A DNA stretch of 64,000 nt from an uncultured Odoribacter sp. (GCA_910589025.1 CAJURM010000014.1:13856-77855), one strand, 5' to 3'; shown: positions 25,673-35,142, numbered from the stretch's first letter. A program made the numbers and translations. The notes: a model not told the origin generated them from the sequence alone.

Positions 25673-25738
25673 CTCCGAAGTTTCTCCGAACATGCTCCGA
25701 ACATAAGATAGCGAAGTCATTGAATATCAATAGCGAAG
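25673..25738. repeat. Phased short direct repeats (CTCCGAA and ATAGCGAAG)
   Basis: CTCCGAA occurs at 25673, 25684 and 25695, exactly 11 bases apart. ATAGCGAAG occurs at 25708 and 25730, 22 bases apart. Spacing near one or two helix turns puts all copies of each repeat on one face of the DNA, as for an activator array. Confidence 0.5.
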
Positions 25739-25816
25739 ATTTTACCATCCACTCGAGGCACAAAATTCACGTTCTTGTTGTAAATAAGAGAATTACAAAA
25801 TCGGAAAAACAATAAA

Positions 25817-25838
25817 GATACATGCCTGTCAAGCAGGT
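25817..25838 (-). promoter_or_regulatory. Distal copy of the ROK operator
   Basis: These 22 bases are identical to the reverse complement of 26104-26125. Centre-to-centre distance to the proximal copy is 284 bases, suitable for a DNA loop between the divergent units. Confidence 0.6.
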
Positions 25839-26100
25839 GTTTGTTTTGTAAAATATTGATTTCTAATTATTAATGTTTATTATCTGGTGAAGTCTTAGAT
25901 AAAATAATATCTTTTTAACACATTTTATCACCTTTCGAATACGATTGCAAATATATAATGAATTTTAAAAATCAAAAACAAAAACCAATTACTTTTTAAA
26001 AAATATTAAAAATATGCATAAAATATAAGGAAAGAGAATATAAAAAGACGTGTTTATTCTTCTGAATACGGATAGCAGAATGGCATGAGGAAAATGGCCG

Positions 26101-26125
26101 GATACCTGCTTGACAGGCATGTATC
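26101..26125 (+). promoter_or_regulatory. Proximal palindromic operator before susC
   Basis: A 25-base dyad centred on 26113 with 10 of 12 base pairs matching: GATAC-n-TGC-n-TG-n-CA-n-GCA-n-GTATC. It ends 36 bases before the susC start, near the expected transcript start. Its arms recur before the yhcH operon and the ROK gene. Confidence 0.65.
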
Positions 26126-26161
26126 GGAATTTGGATTTTATTTACATCAGCTATAAAATTA

Positions 26162-29100
26162 ATGACTATGAGAAAAAATCTATTGTTTATGGCGTTGTTC
26201 CTGATTTTGCCCGGACTGTTATGGGCGCAGGGAATAACGGTAAAAGGAACGGTTTCGGATCACTCCGGGGCTCTTCCGGGTGTGTCGATTTTAGAAAAAG
26301 GAACGACCAACGGAGTAGCGACAAACATTGACGGACAGTATGAACTGACCGTTTCAAACGGCAATGCGACTCTGATCTTTTCTTTTATGGGATACGTCAC
26401 CCAGGAGATTCCATTAAACGGAAGAAAACAATTGGATGTTGTATTGAAAGAAAACACCGAAATGCTGGAAGAAGTAGTGGTATTGGCATACGGCGGTACG
26501 CAGAAGCGTTCCAAAGTAACCAACTCTATTGCCAAAGTACAGGAAGATGTGTTTAAAGGAGGTATTCTTTCCAACCCTGCACAGGCTCTGTCCGGAGCTG
26601 TTGCCGGTTTGAAAGTGACCCAATCTTCCGGTAACCCCGGAGAAACCCCGACGATTACGCTTCGTGGTGGTACCAACTTCGATGGTTCCGGTTCGCCTCT
26701 GGTAATTATCGACGGACAAGTGCGGGAAAGCATGAGCGACATCAACCCCGACGACATTGAATCCATGGAGGTCATGAAAGATGCCGGTGCGACCGCTATC
26801 TACGGAGCACGTGCCAACAACGGTGTTATCCTGATTACCACCAAACGCGGTAAAGCGGGACGCACGTCCATCAACTTCAAGGCTAAAGTGGGCTGGCGTT
26901 ACATCAATGTACCTTACAAATTTTTAAATGCCCGCGACTACATTTACTGGATGCGTACCGCCTACAACAATGCGACGAATTTAACCGACGCAGACGGGAA
27001 TACCTATACAGGCTGGGGTAACCTGAATTCATTGGGTCAAAACACACCTCACGGAACAGGTAATCGCTACTTCGATGCAGACGGTGTTACACCTTTAGAC
27101 GGTAACAAGAGTAACCTGGCTATTTACAGTACTATGAACTATACTCCCGACTTAGCCTTCTTATTGAATCAAGGTTGGGAAACCATGACCGACCCTGTGT
27201 ATGGTGGAGAAATCATCTTCAAGAGTTTCGACATCAGCAAGGTTAACCTGAATACACCTTCTTTCTCCCAGGATTATAACCTGAGCATGAGCGGCGGTAA
27301 CGAAAAAGGAAGCTATTATGCCAGCATCGGCTACAACGACACGGACGGTAACGTACTGGGCAACTGGTACAGACGGGTGACTTTCACGTTGAATGCCGAC
27401 TACAAAATCAAAGAGTGGCTGACTTCCAATTCCAGCTTCCAGTTTGCCGATGCCAAATGGAACGGCCTGCCTTCCACACAGGCAAGCGAAGCCAACTACT
27501 TCTGCCGCGTAATGAGTTTGCCCCCGACGATGCGCGGAACAAACGCAGACGGAGAGTATATCTTGGGCCCGAATTCCGGTGATGGTAACCAGAAGATCAA
27601 CCTCGACAAACTGATCCGGGACAACAACACCGACAAATTTACGATTTCACAGGCTTTGACTGCCAATCTGTACAAAGGCCTGAGTCTTAAAGTTTCCGGA
27701 TTGTGGTTCTTTGACGAAGAAAAGCAGGAAGCTTTTAACAAAGACTTCCAAACCGGTCCGAACAGCTACAACAGAACCCGTAGCTCTTCCGCCTACTTTA
27801 ACCGCAAAATGAACCAGACTTACAATGCCGTATTAAACTACGACAATGAGTTCCTTCCGGAGCATAACCTGAATGCCATGTTCGGTTTCGAATTCTATGA
27901 CAAATATGAAAAAGGATTCAGTGCTTCCGGCCAGGGTGCTGCTGTAGACGATTTTATGGATTTGAACCTGACCAATCCGGAATTGACCCGTTCTATCGAC
28001 TCCTGGCATTCCCGCGAACGCATCATGTCTTTCTTTGGTCGGTTGAACTACGACTACAAGACAAAATATCTGATTTCATTCGTTGCCCGCCGGGACGGTT
28101 ACTCCAAATTGGCTAAAGACAACCGCTGGGGCTTTTTCCCCGGAGTATCTGCCGGATGGGTATTCGGCAAGGAAGATTTCATGCAAGGCCTGAACAATGT
28201 GATTTCCTTTGCTAAATTACGTCTGAGCTACGGTTTGAACGGTAACGTAAACCAAAACTTTGTAGGCAACTACACGGTGCAGGGTGCATACGGCAGCGGA
28301 AAATACAATAACAATACCGGTTATTTGCTAAGCACACTGCCCGCACCGAATTTGAAATGGGAAAAATCCAATACTTTTGAAGTGGGTTTGGATCTGAGTT
28401 TCATTGAAAACAAGATTAACGCCAACTTTACGTATTATAACCGTCTGACCTCAGACAAATACGCCAACATCACCATCCCGACCACCTCGGGTTTCAGCAG
28501 TCTGCTGTCCAACAACGGTAAAATCCGCAACCAGGGTTTTGAAACCGAATTGGCCTTCAAGGCTATCAACAAAGGAGACTGGAAGTGGGACATCAACGTA
28601 AATGCCGCTTACAACATCAACCGAGTAGTCAAACTGCCGGACAACGGTATTTTGAGAAATGCACAGAACTATAGCCAGGCTTATAACCCCAAAACCGGTA
28701 AACTGGAAATCGTAGGCGGTTACCAGGAAGGCAGAGAACCGGGTGCCGTATACGGCCCGAAAGCGTTAGGTCTGTACCGCAGTTGGGAAGAAGTGCCTGA
28801 AAACCTGCTCGACAAGACCTCCGGTAACAACGGAAGCCGTGGTAACTGGTTGTATGGTAAAACCTCCTGGCGGGATGCAAATGCCAACGGCACATTAAGA
28901 TCCGGCGGTCTTGCCATTGCTCCGGGTGATGTGAGATGGTTGGATGTGAACAACGACGGTGTAATCGACGATTATGATGTTGTAAAATTAGGACGCACAA
29001 CTCCGCGTTGGACAGGAGGTATCACCACCAATTTAAGTTGGAAAGGTATAGCTCTGAATGTCCGCATGGACTATGCTTTGGGCCATACGGTTGTGGATTA

Positions 29101-29491
29101 CGGTTCACAATGGGTAATGGCTTGCGCACAGGGTACCTACAACACTTTGACCAAAACCAACAATTCATTCTCTGCTACCAATCCCAAAGGCAAATGGCCG
29201 ACCTACATGTGGGCCGACCAATTCGGTAAACGTAACTATTGCCGTGACAACAACTCCATGTTTGTTTACAAGGGCGATTATCTGGCATTCCGCGAAGTGA
29301 CGTTGTCATATAGTCTGCCGAAATACCTGTTGGACAAACTGCACATGCAGGGACTGGATCTGTCCGTTACGGGACAAAACCTGGGTTACCTGACAAAAGC
29401 CAAAGATGCTTACAGTCCCGAAGTCGCTTCTGCAACCAGTGGTTATCCCCTGCCTAAGATTTTGGTATTGGGCTTGAATCTGACCTTTTAA
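26162..29491 (+). CDS. SusC/RagA-type TonB-linked outer membrane transporter
   Basis: A 1109-residue outer-membrane importer. Signal peptide (about 1-24, 'LFLILPGLLWAQG'), an N-terminal carboxypeptidase-regulatory-like domain ('ITVKGTVSDHSGALPGVSILEKGT--GVATNIDGQYEL'), then the plug ('NPAQALSGAVAGLKVTQSSGNPGETPTITLRGG', 'DIESMEVMKDAGATAIYGARANNGVILITTKRGK' in parts) and a 22-strand barrel ending 'ILVLGLNLTF'. With the SusD partner it would import large oligosaccharides. Given the adjacent ROK regulator and shared operators it is a candidate for sialic acid or sialoglycan uptake, like NanO of Tannerella and Bacteroides. Confidence 0.96.
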   Translation: MTMRKNLLFMALFLILPGLLWAQGITVKGTVSDHSGALPGVSILEKGTTNGVATNIDGQYELTVSNGNATLIFSFMGYVTQEIPLNGRKQLDVVLKENTEMLEEVVVLAYGGTQKRSKVTNSIAKVQEDVFKGGILSNPAQALSGAVAGLKVTQSSGNPGETPTITLRGGTNFDGSGSPLVIIDGQVRESMSDINPDDIESMEVMKDAGATAIYGARANNGVILITTKRGKAGRTSINFKAKVGWRYINVPYKFLNARDYIYWMRTAYNNATNLTDADGNTYTGWGNLNSLGQNTPHGTGNRYFDADGVTPLDGNKSNLAIYSTMNYTPDLAFLLNQGWETMTDPVYGGEIIFKSFDISKVNLNTPSFSQDYNLSMSGGNEKGSYYASIGYNDTDGNVLGNWYRRVTFTLNADYKIKEWLTSNSSFQFADAKWNGLPSTQASEANYFCRVMSLPPTMRGTNADGEYILGPNSGDGNQKINLDKLIRDNNTDKFTISQALTANLYKGLSLKVSGLWFFDEEKQEAFNKDFQTGPNSYNRTRSSSAYFNRKMNQTYNAVLNYDNEFLPEHNLNAMFGFEFYDKYEKGFSASGQGAAVDDFMDLNLTNPELTRSIDSWHSRERIMSFFGRLNYDYKTKYLISFVARRDGYSKLAKDNRWGFFPGVSAGWVFGKEDFMQGLNNVISFAKLRLSYGLNGNVNQNFVGNYTVQGAYGSGKYNNNTGYLLSTLPAPNLKWEKSNTFEVGLDLSFIENKINANFTYYNRLTSDKYANITIPTTSGFSSLLSNNGKIRNQGFETELAFKAINKGDWKWDINVNAAYNINRVVKLPDNGILRNAQNYSQAYNPKTGKLEIVGGYQEGREPGAVYGPKALGLYRSWEEVPENLLDKTSGNNGSRGNWLYGKTSWRDANANGTLRSGGLAIAPGDVRWLDVNNDGVIDDYDVVKLGRTTPRWTGGITTNLSWKGIALNVRMDYALGHTVVDYGSQWVMACAQGTYNTLTKTNNSFSATNPKGKWPTYMWADQFGKRNYCRDNNSMFVYKGDYLAFREVTLSYSLPKYLLDKLHMQGLDLSVTGQNLGYLTKAKDAYSPEVASATSGYPLPKILVLGLNLTF

Positions 29492-29514
29492 AACCGACTA
29501 AAATGACATTGAAT

Positions 29515-31158
29515 ATGAAAAGAATAAAATACATATTGACCTCCTTCATTGCACTGTTGTTCCTGACAAGCTGCAACGAGTTGGATTTGACTCCGGAAGA
29601 TTACTACGGAAGCGGTAACTATTGGAAGAATGCCTCGCAAGTGGAAACAGCCATGCAGGGCTTACATATCCGGGCAAGAACCTATTATTGGTCACTCTTT
29701 CAAATGGGAGAATTGAGGGGAGGTACGTTCCATGTCGGAGCTTCTATGATCGGTACCTCGCTGGATGCCCAGCAAATCGTAACCAATTCCCTTTCAGAAG
29801 ATATACCGGGAATAAGCAACTGGGGTAGCGGTATCTATTATGTAATATTTCCGCTCAATCAGTTTATCACAGAGGTGGAAAACGGTTGTACGTTCCTGAC
29901 AGAAAGCCAGCGGAATTACTACTTAGGTCAGGCTTACGGTATGCGGGCATTCTATTATTTCATGCTGTACCGTACCTACGGCGGTGTGCCCCTTATCACC
30001 AAGCCGGATGTTATCACAAGTACGTCGGCAGAACAGCTTTATGTTGCACGTTCTACTGCTGAACAGACCCTGAAATTAGTAAAAGACGACATTACAGCTT
30101 CGGAAAACTATTTCGGTACCTCTGCCAGCTCTCAAAAGGTATACTGGACGCCGAATGCCACCCAGATGCTGAAAGCCCAGGTTTACTTGTGGTCTGCCAA
30201 AGTGGCTACGGGCGACCATGCTGCCGGAGGACAAGCAGAGCTTACTATTGCAAAGAATGCTTTGCAAAATATCATGGGTCAGTACAGTCTGTTGGATGAT
30301 TTCGGAAGCATTTTCGATACGAAAAACAAGAACAACGCTGAAACGATTTTCGCTTTCCGCTTTCTGGAAGGAGAAGCGACCATGGCAAATGTAGGTTATT
30401 TTGTAGCTGAAGACCGTTATTTCAACGGCTTGTTCTATACCGAAGAGGGTAAAAAGATGAACGATACCCTTGAAGTATTGAATGCCAGCCCTCACCTTCT
30501 GCGTTATGTTTACAAATGGGGATTGTTTGAGTCTATGAACGAAAACGACACCCGTATTGCCGCTACGTTCCTGCCCTGTTATTCTCCGGCAGACAGCACC
30601 AATACGACTTTCAAACCTGCCGGATTGCTGTATCGCAAGACGTTGGGCAGCATTAACGCAGCAAACAACCGCATCTATGACGCAGACTGGGTGGTATACC
30701 GCTATGCCGACGTATTGTTGATGATGGCGGAAATTGAAAACGGATTGGGCAATGGAACCGGTGCTGCCGATTACATCAACCAGGTACGTGCACGTGCCTA
30801 CGGTTACAACGGTGATTTGTCCGGCTTCAGCACGGCTTATCCGGCCGAAGTGTATGCTGCCGGTGATTTTGCCGACAACGAACTGGCCATCCTGCACGAA
30901 CGTGACAAGGAGTTTGTATTGGAATGTTCCCGTTGGTTTGACGTAGTGCGTTTGCGCGGGAAAGACGGTAAATCCATCTGCTTCTCTGCCACTTCCGGCT
31001 ATACGGATGTTGACGATAATACCCAGAAACCGGTTCTGGACTACGCAACCCAATCACACATGTTGCTGTGGCCGATCAATGTCGAATTATTGAATCAGGA
31101 TCCGTTGTTGACACAAACACCGGGTTATCCGACAAACTACGGAGACAGAAATAAATAA
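29515..31158 (+). CDS. SusD/RagB-type surface glycan-binding lipoprotein
   Basis: A 547-residue lipoprotein partner of SusC that caps the barrel and captures glycan outside the cell. The Met at 29515 starts a lipoprotein signal with Cys box 'LFLTSC'. Family features: 'DLTPEDYYGSGNYWKN', 'GQAYGMRAFYYFMLYRTYGGVPLIT', 'YADVLLMMAEIENGLG', 'ELAILHERDKEFVLECSRWFDVVRLRG'. It starts 23 bases after susC and is closed by a terminator. It would be the NanU equivalent if the locus imports sialic acid. Confidence 0.95.
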   Translation: MKRIKYILTSFIALLFLTSCNELDLTPEDYYGSGNYWKNASQVETAMQGLHIRARTYYWSLFQMGELRGGTFHVGASMIGTSLDAQQIVTNSLSEDIPGISNWGSGIYYVIFPLNQFITEVENGCTFLTESQRNYYLGQAYGMRAFYYFMLYRTYGGVPLITKPDVITSTSAEQLYVARSTAEQTLKLVKDDITASENYFGTSASSQKVYWTPNATQMLKAQVYLWSAKVATGDHAAGGQAELTIAKNALQNIMGQYSLLDDFGSIFDTKNKNNAETIFAFRFLEGEATMANVGYFVAEDRYFNGLFYTEEGKKMNDTLEVLNASPHLLRYVYKWGLFESMNENDTRIAATFLPCYSPADSTNTTFKPAGLLYRKTLGSINAANNRIYDADWVVYRYADVLLMMAEIENGLGNGTGAADYINQVRARAYGYNGDLSGFSTAYPAEVYAAGDFADNELAILHERDKEFVLECSRWFDVVRLRGKDGKSICFSATSGYTDVDDNTQKPVLDYATQSHMLLWPINVELLNQDPLLTQTPGYPTNYGDRNK

Positions 31159-31198
31159 CCACTACGACAAAAGTGTTTTAAATTAAGAATCCTGAAGG

Positions 31199-31233
31199 AA
31201 CCCCCGGAAGTCCCACCGATTTCCGGGGGTTTT
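31199..31233 (+). terminator. Terminator of the susCD unit
   Basis: An 11-base stem (31199-31209 with 31221-31231), with T's following. Its T-run merges with the -33 box of the era promoter. Confidence 0.85.
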
Positions 31234-31262
31234 GTTCTATTCACATTTTATCCCTATCTTTG
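31231..31262 (+). promoter_or_regulatory. Promoter of era
   Basis: TTTG (31231-31234), a 20-base spacer, and TATCTTTG (31255-31262), 19 bases before the era start codon. Confidence 0.75.
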
Positions 31263-31281
31263 CCGGGAAAAATCAGAAGAA

Positions 31282-32163
31282 ATGAAGCACAAGTCCGGAT
31301 TTGTCAATATTGTAGGAAATCCCAATGTCGGAAAATCGACTTTAATGAACCGGTTAGTAGGGGAAAAAATTTCCATTATCACTTCCAAGTCTCAAACGAC
31401 CCGCCACCGGATTAAGGGGATTGTCAACGAGAAAGAGTTTCAGATTGTATTTTCGGACACCCCCGGTGTGGTCAAACCGAGTTACAAAATGCAGGAATGC
31501 ATGCTGGAGTTTTCCAAATCGGCGCTGACCGATGCAGACATCATTCTCTATGTCACGGACATCGTGGAAGACATCCGCAAAAATGAAGACTTCATTGAAA
31601 AGGTAAACCAAAACGAGGCTCCGGTCTTATTGGTGCTCAACAAAATTGACCTGACCAACCAGGAAAAACTGGAGGAGCTGTACGACAAATGGAAACAGCT
31701 TATTCCCCGTGCCGAAATTTTTCCCATATCGGCGACGGAAAACTTCAATGTCGACAATCTTTACAAACGGATTATAGCACTTTTACCGGAAGGTGAGCCT
31801 TTTTTTCCGAAGGACGAACTAACCGACCTGCCCGCCCGTTTTTTCGTTACGGAAATCATCCGGGAAAAAATTCTGCTGAATTACGAAAAAGAGGTACCCT
31901 ATTCCGTCGAGGTTGAAGTGGAAGAGTTTAAAGAGGATCCGAAACGGATTAACATAATGGCCGTCATATACGTGGAGCGCGATTCACAAAAAGGCATTAT
32001 CATCGGCAAACAGGGCGAAGCACTGAAAAAAGTAGGTACGGAAGCACGCCTGGACATAGAAGCCTTTTTCGGGAAAAAAGTTTTTCTGAACCTCTATGTC
32101 AAAGTTCAGAAAGACTGGCGCAGCAAAGAGCGGGACTTGAAAAACTTCGGATACGTGCAATAA
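31282..32163 (+). CDS. era: GTPase Era
   Basis: A 293-residue essential GTPase that binds 16S rRNA near its 3' end and helps 30S subunit maturation. G1 'GNPNVGKST' (12-20), G2 'TSKSQTTRHRIKG' region, G3 'DTPG' (59-62), G4 'NKID' (120-123), G5 'ISATENFNVDNL'. The C-terminal KH domain includes 'GIIIGKQGEALKKVG'. Der follows 77 bases downstream in the same direction, so the two ribosome-assembly GTPases are probably cotranscribed. Confidence 0.98.
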   Translation: MKHKSGFVNIVGNPNVGKSTLMNRLVGEKISIITSKSQTTRHRIKGIVNEKEFQIVFSDTPGVVKPSYKMQECMLEFSKSALTDADIILYVTDIVEDIRKNEDFIEKVNQNEAPVLLVLNKIDLTNQEKLEELYDKWKQLIPRAEIFPISATENFNVDNLYKRIIALLPEGEPFFPKDELTDLPARFFVTEIIREKILLNYEKEVPYSVEVEVEEFKEDPKRINIMAVIYVERDSQKGIIIGKQGEALKKVGTEARLDIEAFFGKKVFLNLYVKVQKDWRSKERDLKNFGYVQ

Positions 32164-32240
32164 AGAAACAGGGACAAGCCGCCCGCACAGCGTCTGTCTC
32201 CGCCGGAGTCATTAATGTATGTGTGTAAATCAATAAGAAC

Positions 32241-33548
32241 ATGAGTAATATCGTAGCAATTGTAGGGAGACCCAATGTCGGGAAGTCCACTTTGTTCAAC
32301 CGTTTGATAGGCAGCCGCAAAGCGATTGTCAATGAGGAAAGCGGAGTAACAAGAGACCGGAATTATGGCAAATCGGAATGGTGCGGAAAAGAGTTTTCGG
32401 TCATTGATACCGGTGGCTATGTATCCAACAGTGACGACATTTTTGAAGAAGAAATCAACAAGCAGGTATTACTCGCCCTCGACGAAGCCGATGTGATCCT
32501 TTTCATGGTAGACACGGAAATCGGTCTGACGGGCTTGGATGAGAATTTTGCGAAACTGCTGCGCAACATACAGAAACCGGTGTACCTGGTAGCCAATAAA
32601 GTGGACACCGGCGAGCGCATATACGATGCCAGCGAATTTTACCGTTTGGGCATCAACAGTGAACTTTATTGTATTTCTTCGGCTAACGGATTCGGAACGG
32701 GCGAACTGCTTGACGCCATCTGTTCGCATTTCACGGAAGAGAAGGCAGAAGACACAAACCATCTGCCCCACATTGCTATTGTCGGGCGTCCGAATGTAGG
32801 TAAATCTTCAACTATCAATGCACTTATCGGTGAAGAACGCAACATTGTGACGGAGATTGCCGGTACAACCCGCGACTCGCTCTACACCCGTTATAACCGT
32901 TTCGGGCACGATTTCATTTTGGTGGATACCGCCGGGATGCGTAAAAAAGCCAAAGTAAACGAAGATGTGGAATTTTATTCGGTGATGCGTTCCATCCGGG
33001 CGATAGAAGAGTCAGACGTCTGTATGTTGCTCATAGACGCCACCCGGGGCATGGAAGCCCAGGATCTGAATGTGTTCCACCTGATTGAACGCAACCGGAA
33101 AGGTGCTGTGATTTTGGTCAACAAATGGGATCTGATAGAAAAAGACCACAAAACAACGGCTGCTTTTGAAAAAGAGCTGAGGGAAAAAATTGCTCCTTTC
33201 CGGGATGTCGATATTATCTTTACCTCTGCGCTGACCAAGCAGCGTTTGCTCAAAGCTCTGGAAGCCGCTATAAAAGTATATGAAAACCGGACACAAAAGC
33301 TGAAGACCTCCGAACTCAACCGGGTAATGCTCGAGGCGATAGAATCTTATCCGCCTCCCATGACGAAAGGCAAATCCGTAAAAATCAAATACGTTACCCA
33401 GTTGCCAACACACGCCCCCTCGTTTGCGTTCTATTGTAATCTGCCCCAGTATGTAAAAGAGACTTACAAACGTTACCTGGAAAACAAGATCCGGGAAAAC
33501 TGGGATTTTACCGGCGTTCCCATTCAACTTTTTATGAGAAAGAAATAA
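32241..33548 (+). CDS. der: GTPase Der (EngA)
   Basis: A 435-residue protein with two tandem GTPase domains, needed for 50S subunit assembly. First P-loop 'GRPNVGKST' (9-17), second 'GRPNVGKSS' (about 182-190), each with its own DTGG/DTAG and NKxD motifs ('DTGGYVSN', 'NKVDTGE', 'DTAGMRKKA', 'NKWDLIEK'). The C-terminal KH-like domain ends 'NWDFTGVPIQLFMRKK'. Double-domain layout distinguishes it from Era. Confidence 0.98.
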   Translation: MSNIVAIVGRPNVGKSTLFNRLIGSRKAIVNEESGVTRDRNYGKSEWCGKEFSVIDTGGYVSNSDDIFEEEINKQVLLALDEADVILFMVDTEIGLTGLDENFAKLLRNIQKPVYLVANKVDTGERIYDASEFYRLGINSELYCISSANGFGTGELLDAICSHFTEEKAEDTNHLPHIAIVGRPNVGKSSTINALIGEERNIVTEIAGTTRDSLYTRYNRFGHDFILVDTAGMRKKAKVNEDVEFYSVMRSIRAIEESDVCMLLIDATRGMEAQDLNVFHLIERNRKGAVILVNKWDLIEKDHKTTAAFEKELREKIAPFRDVDIIFTSALTKQRLLKALEAAIKVYENRTQKLKTSELNRVMLEAIESYPPPMTKGKSVKIKYVTQLPTHAPSFAFYCNLPQYVKETYKRYLENKIRENWDFTGVPIQLFMRKK

Positions 33549-33613
33549 CCGGCAGGAAGATTTAACGGAGTTCAAAAATTACAGTTTTTAACCGATATTT
33601 TTTATTTTTTCAT

Positions 33614-33621
33614 TACTTTTG
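33614..33621 (+). promoter_or_regulatory. -7 box before the rseC-rnf operon
   Basis: TACTTTTG lies 20 bases before the RseC-like start. The upstream sequence is T-rich without a clean TTTG at the right spacing. Confidence 0.5.
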
Positions 33622-33641
33622 TAGGTGTTTGAGAGGCAGGC

Positions 33642-34064
33642 ATGGCAAAAAACAACAAAATAGGACACGACGGAGTTGTCAGAAAAGTCACTGGAACCGG
33701 GATTGAGGTAGTGATAGAAAGTCAGTCGGCCTGTACGGGGTGCCATGCAAAAAGTGCGTGTGGCATGGCTGATGTGAAGCAGAAAATCATTACGGCGGAA
33801 GTGCCTCTTTTTCCGGTAGCTCCGGGGGAGAAGGTAACGGTGTATGCCCGTCTGAACCAGGCGGTTTTTTCTGTTCTTTTAGCTTACGTCATACCGGTAT
33901 TAATTATTATAGCTTTTATCTGCCTGCTTTTGCATTTGGGTGCGGGAGAAACCTCCGCGGCCTTAGGTGCATTGGGTGCACTTGTTGTTTATTTCATACT
34001 CCTTTATCTGAACCGCAAGCGGATAGGCAGAAGGATCAGATTTACGGTCGAAAAAAGAGCTTAA
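33642..34064 (+). CDS. RseC/MucC-like SoxR-reducing system protein
   Basis: A 140-residue inner-membrane protein (PF04246). The N-terminal part has a Cys cluster 'CTGCHAKSACGM', and two membrane helices follow ('VFSVLLAYVIPVLIIIAFICLLL' in parts and 'AALGALGALVVYFILLYL') with a basic tail. In other bacteria RseC-type proteins accompany the Rsx/Rnf complex, here directly in front of rnfB (19-base gap). Confidence 0.9.
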   Translation: MAKNNKIGHDGVVRKVTGTGIEVVIESQSACTGCHAKSACGMADVKQKIITAEVPLFPVAPGEKVTVYARLNQAVFSVLLAYVIPVLIIIAFICLLLHLGAGETSAALGALGALVVYFILLYLNRKRIGRRIRFTVEKRA

Positions 34065-34083
34065 GATACATAATTTCTAAAAC

Positions 34084-35142
34084 ATGAATACGATTGTTAT
34101 TACTATCATTTCTTTGTGTGCAATTGGTGTTGCTTCGGCAATAATACTCTATTTTGTTGCACGAAAATTCAAAGTGGAGGAAGATCCGCGCATTGATACG
34201 GTAGAAGGTCTCCTTCCGGGAGCCAACTGCGGAGGATGCGGGTATCCGGGATGCAGGGGATTGGCAGAAGCTGCCGTAAAATCAGAAAACATGGAAGGCA
34301 TTTTTTGTCCTGTGGGAGGAAGTGAGGTGATGAATAAAGTGGCGGTTGCTTTGGGGCGTGAAGTGGCAGTGCAGGCACCCCGAATCGCGGTGGTAAGATG
34401 TAACGGAAGTTGCGCCAACCGTCCCCGCACCAGCACTTACGACGGCGCCCGTTCCTGTGCGGTGGAACACTCTTTGTATATCGGAGATACCGCTTGTGCA
34501 TTCGGTTGTTTGGGTTGCGGCGATTGCGTGGCAGCCTGTCCGTTTGACGCCATTCACATGAACAGGGAAAGCGGATTGCCAGAGGTGGACGAAAGCAAAT
34601 GTGTCGCTTGCGGCGCTTGTGTAAAAGCCTGTCCCCGCAACATCATTGAATTGCGTAACAAAGGTCCCAAAGACCGCCGGGTATTCGTTTCCTGTGTGAA
34701 CAAAGACAAAGGGGCCGTAGCGCGTAAAGCCTGTTCAGCCGCCTGTATCGGTTGTATGAAATGTGCGAAAGAGTGTCCATTTGAAGCTATCACCGTAGAA
34801 AACAATCTGGCCTATATCGATTATACCAAATGCCGTCTGTGCCGGAAATGTGTGGCGGTTTGCCCTACAGGTGCCATCCATGAAGTGAATTTTCCGGAAA
34901 GAAAAACAGCTCCCGCACCCAAAACCCAAGCGGCAAAAGCACAGGAAGCCCATACTGCTCCTAAAACTCCTGCTGCTCCGGTCAAAGAGGAGGCCCAGGA
35001 GACACCGGAAGTAAAAAAGGCGGCAGAAACACCTGCTCTCTCCGTAGAGAAGGAAACGACAGCGGAAGCAACAGAAAAAACTCCTGCACCGGAACCGGAG
35101 AACACTTCAACGGAAAAGGGAGGAATTGAATCCAACATTTGA
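34084..35142 (+). CDS. rnfB: Rnf complex electron carrier RnfB with extra ferredoxin clusters
   Basis: A 352-residue iron-sulfur subunit of the ion-pumping ferredoxin:NAD oxidoreductase. One N-terminal membrane helix (about 3-25), a [4Fe-4S] domain 'GANCGGCGYPGCRGLAEA' with a later Cys, then four ferredoxin-type CxxCxxCxxxCP motifs ('CLGCGDCVAACP', 'CVACGACVKACP', 'CIGCMKCAKECP', 'CRLCRKCVAVCP'). The last about 70 residues are an Ala-Pro-Glu-Lys-rich tail without structure. It is much longer than the about 190-residue E. coli RsxB. Confidence 0.96.
   Translation: MNTIVITIISLCAIGVASAIILYFVARKFKVEEDPRIDTVEGLLPGANCGGCGYPGCRGLAEAAVKSENMEGIFCPVGGSEVMNKVAVALGREVAVQAPRIAVVRCNGSCANRPRTSTYDGARSCAVEHSLYIGDTACAFGCLGCGDCVAACPFDAIHMNRESGLPEVDESKCVACGACVKACPRNIIELRNKGPKDRRVFVSCVNKDKGAVARKACSAACIGCMKCAKECPFEAITVENNLAYIDYTKCRLCRKCVAVCPTGAIHEVNFPERKTAPAPKTQAAKAQEAHTAPKTPAAPVKEEAQETPEVKKAAETPALSVEKETTAEATEKTPAPEPENTSTEKGGIESNI

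Larger units (their letters stand above)
25541..26161. other. Long intergenic regulatory region between the ROK gene and susC
   Basis: About 620 bases without a gene, strongly AT-rich in its right half. It holds phased CGAA repeats (25673-25738), two inverted copies of a palindromic operator (25817-25838 and 26101-26125), and a weak leftward promoter-like pair (TATATTTG at 25955-25948 with TTTG at 25976-25973, spacer 17). I could not find a convincing -33/-7 pair for susC. No small reading frame looks real. Confidence 0.6.
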
